Shown one piece after another: positions 22,171 to 26,796 of a stretch of 26,796 nucleotides of DNA; the stretch's first letter is position 1; every line of letters begins with the position of its first letter. Origin of the DNA: Clostridiales bacterium (GTDB taxonomy: Bacteria > Bacillota > Clostridia > Christensenellales > Aristaeellaceae); assembly GCA_004556155.1 (NCBI GenBank), contig SFIM01000030.1, forward strand, positions 1-26,796, in the 5' to 3' direction. A program made the translations under genes and the position numbers. The notes under the pieces were generated by a model. It ran no database searches. It worked only from the letters and a program-made list of their open reading frames with translations, and had not been told where the DNA came from.

Positions 22171-22716
22171 TTACTTGTTGAAGTACCGCTTCAGCAGGCC
22201 CTCAAACGCTTTTCCATGCCTCGCCTCGTCGCGTGCCATTTCGTGCACAGTGTCATGGATGGCGTCGAGGTTATGCTGCTTGGCCAGCTTAGCCAGCTCC
22301 ATCTTGCCCATGGTCGCGCCGTTTTCGGCTTCCACGCGCATTTCGAGGTTCTTCTTGGTGCTGTCGGTTACGACCTCGCCCAGAAGTTCGGCAAACTTGG
22401 CGGCATGCTCGGCTTCTTCAAAGGCAGCCTTTTCCCAGTACAGGCCGATTTCGGGATAGCCCTCACGGTGCGCTACGCGCGCCATGGCCAGGTACATACC
22501 CACCTCGGAGCACTCACCGGCGAAGTTAGCGCGCAGACCTTCGATGATTTCTTCAGGCGCGCCCTTGGCTACTCCCACCACATGCTCGGCAGCCCAGACT
22601 CTTTCTTCATCCTTCTGCGCCACAAACTTGCTGGCAGGTACGCCGCACTGAGGGCACTTGACCGGGGGCTGTTCACCTTCATACACATAACCGCAAACGC
22701 TGCAAACCCATTTCAT
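22171..22716 (-). CDS. Reverse-type rubrerythrin (N-terminal rubredoxin domain, C-terminal ferritin-like diiron domain)
   Basis: 181 residues. The rubredoxin-like Fe(Cys)4 site is at the N-terminus (C5-SV-C8, C21-PQ-C24), followed from about residue 45 by the four-helix diiron domain with FAGECSEVGMY, AAFEEAEHAAKF and MARDEARHGKAFEG supplying Glu/His ligands. Classical rubrerythrin has the rubredoxin part at the C-terminus, so this is the reverse form known from Clostridia as a peroxide/oxygen-scavenging NADH-dependent reductase. It signals an anaerobe coping with oxygen. GGAGG lies 10 bases before the ATG. It has its own promoter-like TATAAT, a short 5' hairpin and a terminator, so it is probably monocistronic. 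Confidence 0.95.
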   Translation of the reverse strand: MKWVCSVCGYVYEGEQPPVKCPQCGVPASKFVAQKDEERVWAAEHVVGVAKGAPEEIIEGLRANFAGECSEVGMYLAMARVAHREGYPEIGLYWEKAAFEEAEHAAKFAELLGEVVTDSTKKNLEMRVEAENGATMGKMELAKLAKQHNLDAIHDTVHEMARDEARHGKAFEGLLKRYFNK

Positions 22717-22753
22717 AATAACTTACCTCCGTTAATCTTGCTTGATCCTTGCT

Positions 22754-22778
22754 GCAAGCCCTGTTGGCTTGCATTATA
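22754..22778 (-). promoter_or_regulatory. Rubrerythrin -10 box and 5' leader hairpin
   Basis: Minus strand TATAAT (22773-22778) is a perfect -10, but no good -35 lies 16-18 bases upstream (AATGTC), suggesting an activator or repressor-controlled promoter. Just downstream GCAAGCC (22766-22772) pairs with GGCTTGC (22754-22760) over a 5-base loop, at the very 5' end of the mRNA, where it may stabilise the transcript. Confidence 0.5.
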
Positions 22779-22836
22779 GTAATACACGAAAGCAGGACAT
22801 TTGAAACAAGATACGAAAATATTTTTCAATTTAATT

Positions 22837-23250
22837 TTAGATCAGGTAAGGCTTTACAAACTCGGGCAGATCATCGGCGTCCAGACCGATGGAGAGGACG
22901 AAGTCAATCTCGTGCGCCTTGGTATAGGCATCCAGCTTTTCAAAGAACCAGCCCATCTCGGCGATGTCGGTAGTCTTGGTCAGCTTGAGGAAAGCGTCGA
23001 TAAAGATGACCTTCACGTCGAAATTGGTAGCCAGCATACCGGCCAGGAAGCCAAAGAACATATCCGCGGAGCGGATGCCGTATTCACCGGCATTAACAAA
23101 GCGCACCTCATGGCGCAGGTCAAACATGTAGCGGTTATCATCATCCACAAACACGACGTCGCCGTGCTGCGTATCCACCATGTGGTTGGCCATATCCAGG
23201 ATGCGCTTCGTCTTGCCAGAACCTTTTTTGCCGTATATCACTTGAATCAT
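22837..23250 (-). CDS. Small P-loop ATPase
   Basis: 137 residues, MIQVIYGKKGSGKTKRILDM at the N-terminus: Walker A GKKGSGKT (7-14). A hydrophobic strand ending in Asp (VKVIFIDAFLKL) fits a Walker B. Short proteins of this kind are common and conserved in Clostridia, often labelled ATP-binding or PilT-like; there is no pilus context here and the function is unknown. The ATG is preceded by AAAGGGGG and by a clear promoter. It is downstream of addB in the same direction but has its own promoter. Confidence 0.85.
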   Translation of the reverse strand: MIQVIYGKKGSGKTKRILDMANHMVDTQHGDVVFVDDDNRYMFDLRHEVRFVNAGEYGIRSADMFFGFLAGMLATNFDVKVIFIDAFLKLTKTTDIAEMGWFFEKLDAYTKAHEIDFVLSIGLDADDLPEFVKPYLI

Positions 23251-23311
23251 GGGAAAATGCCCCCTTTACAGTTAGTTGCGCTTGCATCGCGCAGTTTTTC
23301 CGGGTACCTAT

Positions 23312-23340
23312 ATTATACACGATTTGGCGGCTGCTGCCAA
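23312..23340 (-). promoter_or_regulatory. Sigma-A promoter for the small P-loop ATPase
   Basis: Minus strand: -35 TTGGCA (23335-23340), 17-base spacer, -10 TATAAT (23312-23317). It lies 17 bases after the addB stop. No terminator is seen between addB and this promoter. Confidence 0.8.
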
Positions 23341-23357
23341 GTATCTTTTTGAACAGA

Positions 23358-26300
23358 TTATGTACTATTTGGAGATTTTTTAATCAAATTTTCCAGTGAT
23401 GCATCAGAAAGCGCGCGATCAAAGGCTGGATTGCGCGGATCACGCCTGCAAACGCCCGCAAATGCGCAACGCTGGCAGCTGATTGCCTCCCCACGTTCGC
23501 AGACTGGCGCGGCGTTGATGCCGCCGCCGCGGATTTCCTCCGTCAGACGCACAGCCGTCCTGTGCGCGCGCTCAATCAAGCGATACAGCTCATCCAGCGT
23601 GCATACCAGCTTGCCCTTCTTGGGTGAGCCGTCCTTGTTGAACACATTTTCAATGCTCACAGGCGGCTGCGAAGCGTCCATCCACTGTGCCACCTGCACG
23701 TCGGAGAGCATTACGCCCTTCAGGCACAGGCGCTTGGCAAGTTCGCTTTCGATCATGCTCTGCTTATCCTGATCCACCAGCGGATCGCCCATCCACTGAT
23801 AAAACGCGCCTGCGGGCAGCGCGTCCCTATCCCCCGCCAGCGCAGCCTCCAGATACAGCAAAAGCTGCAGCTGCATGCCGATGTTGATGCGGGCAGGATC
23901 CAGCTTCTGCGCGCTTGATTTATAGTCCACCACGCGCAAATACACGCTTTCGCCGCTGTCAAAGCGATCAATGCGGTCAATGCGCCCGCGCACGCTTACC
24001 TTGGTGCCATCCGACAAATTCAGCGTCAGCGGCGGCGGCCCACCGGGATAGCCAAAGGCCACCTCGCCGTACTGCGGGCGGAAGCTGCTCTGCGCCGCTC
24101 CCTTGGTAAAAGCCCAAGCCACGCGCTTGCACACATGGATATAGCGCCTGCCCTCCGCGCGCGCGCGGGCGCTGTCGCCGATGGCCTGTTCACGCCACTG
24201 CTCCGTCAAGGGCTGCATGGCCGCGTCCATCAGCGCATCGCAATCTTCGCGGGTGATATTGGGCCAGCTTGGATGCGCAGTCAGCACGCGGGTAAAGCCC
24301 TCCATGGCGGCATGATAGAACACGCCCCGATCTCGCTCGTCCGTGGCCCAGGTCTTGCGCTCCTGCGGGCGCAGGCCGTACTGCACAAAATGCTGATACG
24401 GGCAAGCAGCATAGCTTTCCAAGCGACTGATAGAAACCACGCGGTCGGTAAACAGCGCGCGCGCCATACCCGGTGCAAGCGCTTCTTCCCGCTTCTCATC
24501 CCGCGCAGCGGACAAAAGTGCTAGCATCTCGCCATGATAATCAGACTGCTGCCATAACCAACGGAAGGCTTGCAGCCATTCGCCGTGCAGGTCCCCTCCG
24601 CGCAGACGCGTACCGATTGCATCCAGCGTCGGTTGGGGGGCCAGCGGATGCAGCGCACCCTGCGCGCCCTCCACCGTACCCAGCACCGTAAGGCCGGGAA
24701 AAATGCGGCGGATCGCCGCAATCGCCGGGGCTGCGCGCAGCGGTTCGCCCGCCTGATTGGCCTGCGCGTGGCTCAGATACAGCAGCTCGCGCGGAGAGCT
24801 GAGCACCTTCCAGATATCCAGCTCGTTCATCAGATCGCGCTCATCCTCGCCCATGCCCAGATAAGCCTCCATATCCGCGCATGCCGTGCTTTTTTCTTCA
24901 TCGGTCAGCAGGCTATGATCGCCCGCTCCCGCGCCCTCGCTATGCAGACCGCAGGCAAAGGTAATTCTGGGCTCAAAGGCAATCAGATTGCCGATTTCTC
25001 CTACCGTGACGCAGCCCTCTGAGGGCGGCAGGGACGAGATGCCTTCGTCCATCAGGCCCGCCTCGATCCATGACGTCACAGTGGAGCCGGGAATGCGCGC
25101 GCCGCCGGCGATTTCATGCATCTGCTCCAGCAGCGCCAGCAGGCGCGTCCATACCTGGCGCGTGCGCACTGCCTCATCCGTCATGCCCGCGCGCACCAGC
25201 GCATCCTCCTGGGCAAGCAAGGTGTGATAAGCATCGCAGTCCGTCAATAGATTCATCAGCGCACGCAGCGATTGCGCCGCGTCCCTGGCCTCGCGCAGAC
25301 CATCCTGCAAACGCTTCAGGATAGGATATAGCTTTTGACGCGCCTGCTCAGGGCTCTCACGTTCCTCCTCGCTGCCGCGCGCAAAGGGCTCGCGCCAGCG
25401 CGCGCCGTTGATACCGTAGGCCAGCGCATAGTTTTCAAGCTGCCAGGCTTCCTCCTGGCTGAGCGGCGCGTAACCGGATTTAATCGCAGCCAGCATATCC
25501 TCCGCGCGATAGCCGCCCGTCGCGGCGCGCACGGCGGACAACAGCAACCGCACCAGGCCGTGGGACAGCAGCGGCTCCTTGACGGCGATATACGCCGGGA
25601 TATCATACTGCCGCAGCACCGTATCCAGCACGGAGGCATAGGCCGCCATATTGCCGCACAGGATGGCGATATCGCCATAGGCCACGCCACGCCGCGCCCA
25701 GGCCACGATTTCCTGCGCGATATAATGCGCCTCCGCATAAGGAGTTGCCGCCTCAAAGAGCGTGATATGCTGCGGGATCTGCTGATACGGCGCGGGCGCG
25801 GGGCGCAGCAGGCGTGCTTCCAGCGCGCGGATATCCTCCGGCGCATCCATCGTCTCGCCATCCAGCCACAGCCATTCGCGGCGCAGCCCAGCCTGGCGCA
25901 GGCGCGTGCGCAGACGCTCCGCGCTGTCGCGCACAGGCGCAAAGCAGTCGCCGTCCGGCGCGTCCTGCCGATCCATCACCAGATATACCCACGACGCGCT
26001 GCAGCTGGCCGTGATGGCGCAAAGCAGCCGGGCAAAATCATCGGTAATCACATCAAAGCCATAGACCAGGACATCGGCGTCCTGCACCAGCTTGGACTGC
26101 GGCACCGCGTCGATCGCGGCAGCAAGCACGTCCTCGCCATCCACAAACTTATCAGCCAGGATATCCGAATACCCACCGTAGATGCGCGCCAGATCGCCCA
26201 TCTTTTCAGCGTAGGCGCTCTCCGGCAGGGAATCGGCGTATGTCTGCAGCTTATCAGGCGTGATCTGCGCGCGCTTCATATCGGCAATCCACTCGCCGCT

Positions 26301-26648
26301 TTGCGCGATAAAGCCGCGGCGCGACACCGAGCGCGCATAGTATTTCAAATTCTTTTTGCAGGACAGCAGCGCGCGGGCCAGGGCAATGTTCTTGCCGTTG
26401 CCGTCCACGCGCACGCGGTTGCTGCCGCAGATCAGAAAGAGCCGCTGCACAAAGCGCGAAAGGGAAAAAACCTCGATGTCAAAAAAGCCCGGCAGCGATA
26501 AATCGCGGATCAGATCGCGCTCCGCCTGCAGGGTATATTGCTCGGGCACCAGCAGCACGCAGCGCCTGCCGGCGGTCAGCGCCGCAGTGGCCTGGCTGCG
26601 CAGATGCGGCCACAGCCTGCGCGTGCGCGCGCCCAAAATGGTCAGCAT
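23358..26648 (-). CDS. addB: ATP-dependent helicase/nuclease subunit B (AddB/RexB-type)
   Basis: 1096 residues. The C-terminal RecB-type nuclease is clear: GRIDRID and VVDYKSS near 885-910, framed by the iron-sulfur cysteines Cys749 (AACPYQHF) and Cys1058, Cys1061, Cys1067 (CQRCAFAGVC). The Cx2Cx5C spacing is that of Bacillus AddB. The N-terminal half is the inactive helicase-like arm (VLLVPEQYTLQAERDLIRDL, FSLSRFVQRLF). The usual N-terminal Walker A (GRxGxGKT) is absent: the equivalent bases encode GARTRRLW. AddAB resects double-strand breaks up to Chi. The ATG at 26648 follows GGGGG by about 7 bases; a longer frame lacks a site. AddA, normally immediately downstream, is not in this window. 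Confidence 0.94.
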   Translation of the reverse strand: MLTILGARTRRLWPHLRSQATAALTAGRRCVLLVPEQYTLQAERDLIRDLSLPGFFDIEVFSLSRFVQRLFLICGSNRVRVDGNGKNIALARALLSCKKNLKYYARSVSRRGFIAQSGEWIADMKRAQITPDKLQTYADSLPESAYAEKMGDLARIYGGYSDILADKFVDGEDVLAAAIDAVPQSKLVQDADVLVYGFDVITDDFARLLCAITASCSASWVYLVMDRQDAPDGDCFAPVRDSAERLRTRLRQAGLRREWLWLDGETMDAPEDIRALEARLLRPAPAPYQQIPQHITLFEAATPYAEAHYIAQEIVAWARRGVAYGDIAILCGNMAAYASVLDTVLRQYDIPAYIAVKEPLLSHGLVRLLLSAVRAATGGYRAEDMLAAIKSGYAPLSQEEAWQLENYALAYGINGARWREPFARGSEEERESPEQARQKLYPILKRLQDGLREARDAAQSLRALMNLLTDCDAYHTLLAQEDALVRAGMTDEAVRTRQVWTRLLALLEQMHEIAGGARIPGSTVTSWIEAGLMDEGISSLPPSEGCVTVGEIGNLIAFEPRITFACGLHSEGAGAGDHSLLTDEEKSTACADMEAYLGMGEDERDLMNELDIWKVLSSPRELLYLSHAQANQAGEPLRAAPAIAAIRRIFPGLTVLGTVEGAQGALHPLAPQPTLDAIGTRLRGGDLHGEWLQAFRWLWQQSDYHGEMLALLSAARDEKREEALAPGMARALFTDRVVSISRLESYAACPYQHFVQYGLRPQERKTWATDERDRGVFYHAAMEGFTRVLTAHPSWPNITREDCDALMDAAMQPLTEQWREQAIGDSARARAEGRRYIHVCKRVAWAFTKGAAQSSFRPQYGEVAFGYPGGPPPLTLNLSDGTKVSVRGRIDRIDRFDSGESVYLRVVDYKSSAQKLDPARINIGMQLQLLLYLEAALAGDRDALPAGAFYQWMGDPLVDQDKQSMIESELAKRLCLKGVMLSDVQVAQWMDASQPPVSIENVFNKDGSPKKGKLVCTLDELYRLIERAHRTAVRLTEEIRGGGINAAPVCERGEAISCQRCAFAGVCRRDPRNPAFDRALSDASLENLIKKSPNST

Positions 26649-26673
26649 GGCTTTTCCCCCTTTCAATGGCATT

Positions 26674-26702
26674 ATTGTATCACGACAGGTAAAAAAAGAC
26701 AA
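26674..26702 (-). promoter_or_regulatory. Probable sigma-A promoter for addB
   Basis: Minus strand: -35 TTGTCT (26697-26702), 17-base spacer containing a T run, -10 TACAAT (26674-26679). It starts 6 bases after the hairpin at 26709-26729. Confidence 0.6.
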
Positions 26703-26708
26703 ATCAAA

Positions 26709-26776
26709 ACCACCGGCTAAGCCGGTGGTATGCACCATGCCTTCAAGGCAATGATACCTGCCGCGCCTAAAGGCGC
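26709..26776 (-). repeat. Three consecutive hairpins at the right edge (terminator and/or IS200/IS605-like end)
   Basis: ACCACCGGC/GCCGGTGGT (26709-26729, 9-bp perfect stem, 3-base loop), TGCCTT/AAGGCA (26738-26750) and GCGCC/GGCGC (26763-26776). On the minus strand the first is followed by TTTTGATTTGTC and seven Ts, as for a rho-independent terminator of a gene beyond the window. The series also resembles the structured terminal sequence of IS200/IS605-like elements. No transposase is visible. Confidence 0.5.
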
Positions 26777-26796
26777 ATTGAACAGTCCAGCAACCG

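Noticed and set aside
22765..22785. PerR-type operator near the rubrerythrin promoter
   Set aside because: GTATTACTATAATGC matches the PerR palindrome too poorly to separate from an ordinary AT-rich -10 region.
25335..26501. Plus-strand open frame (388 codons) opposite addB
   Set aside because: Arg/Ala/His-rich shadow typical of high-GC antisense; no motif.
26649..26738. N-terminal extension of addB by 30 residues
   Set aside because: Would cross the predicted promoter, and the extra residues do not look like AddB; GGGGG supports the ATG at 26648.
1..26796. CRISPR arrays, riboswitches/T-boxes, rRNA, or a complete insertion sequence
   Set aside because: No regularly spaced repeats, no conserved leader structures or T-box motif, and no transposase gene were found on reading both strands by eye.

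Overview
The window is a GC-rich (by eye well above 50%), gene-dense stretch of a chromosome from an anaerobic, spore-forming member of the Clostridia (Firmicutes). The evidence is SigH, a SpoIVFA/SpoIVFB pair, Mini-RNase III, the TIGR03960/TIGR03936 pair, MiaB-RicA-MutS-MutL synteny, ThyX, a rubredoxin-first rubrerythrin, AddB, and Gram-positive promoters and Shine-Dalgarno sites. Species cannot be named from the sequence. Almost everything is core housekeeping. No prophage, CRISPR array or complete insertion sequence is visible.

Left arm (1-4245, minus strand): an AraC-family regulator heads a tight run mrnC - thyX - rlmB - sigH behind a near-consensus promoter. This is followed by a hairpin terminator, then a new strong promoter for tRNA-Gly(CCC) and tuf (only the first 33 codons are in the window).

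Centre (4505-16961, plus strand): one promoter at 4442-4470 appears to drive a long run with ATGA overlaps: a B12-type radical SAM protein, its TIGR03936 partner, RNase G, miaB, ricA (ylbF/ymcA family), mutS, mutL, miaA and the PLP enzyme ynbB. It joins tRNA modification, RNA decay and mismatch repair. A terminator closes it.

Sporulation pair (17019-18527): a SpoIVFA-like membrane protein with a degenerate LytM domain, and the SpoIVFB intramembrane metalloprotease. The spoIVFA start sits directly on the ynbB terminator, with a possible sigma-E promoter interleaved in the same bases.

SOS operon (18528-20629): a perfect LexA box and a second near-perfect one bracket a strong promoter for dinB, an uncharacterised 82-residue protein and a short SRAP/YedK abasic-site protein. 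This is the best candidate for an under-described functional module.

Right arm (20721-26796, minus strand): small accessory genes (zinc-ribbon protein; GNAT acetyltransferase with an in-frame stop inside a perfect palindrome; about 430 bp without a recognised gene; a 72-residue orphan), rubrerythrin, a small P-loop ATPase, and addB without an adjacent addA. The right edge carries three consecutive hairpins that may be the end of an IS200/IS605-like element or simply an upstream gene's terminator.
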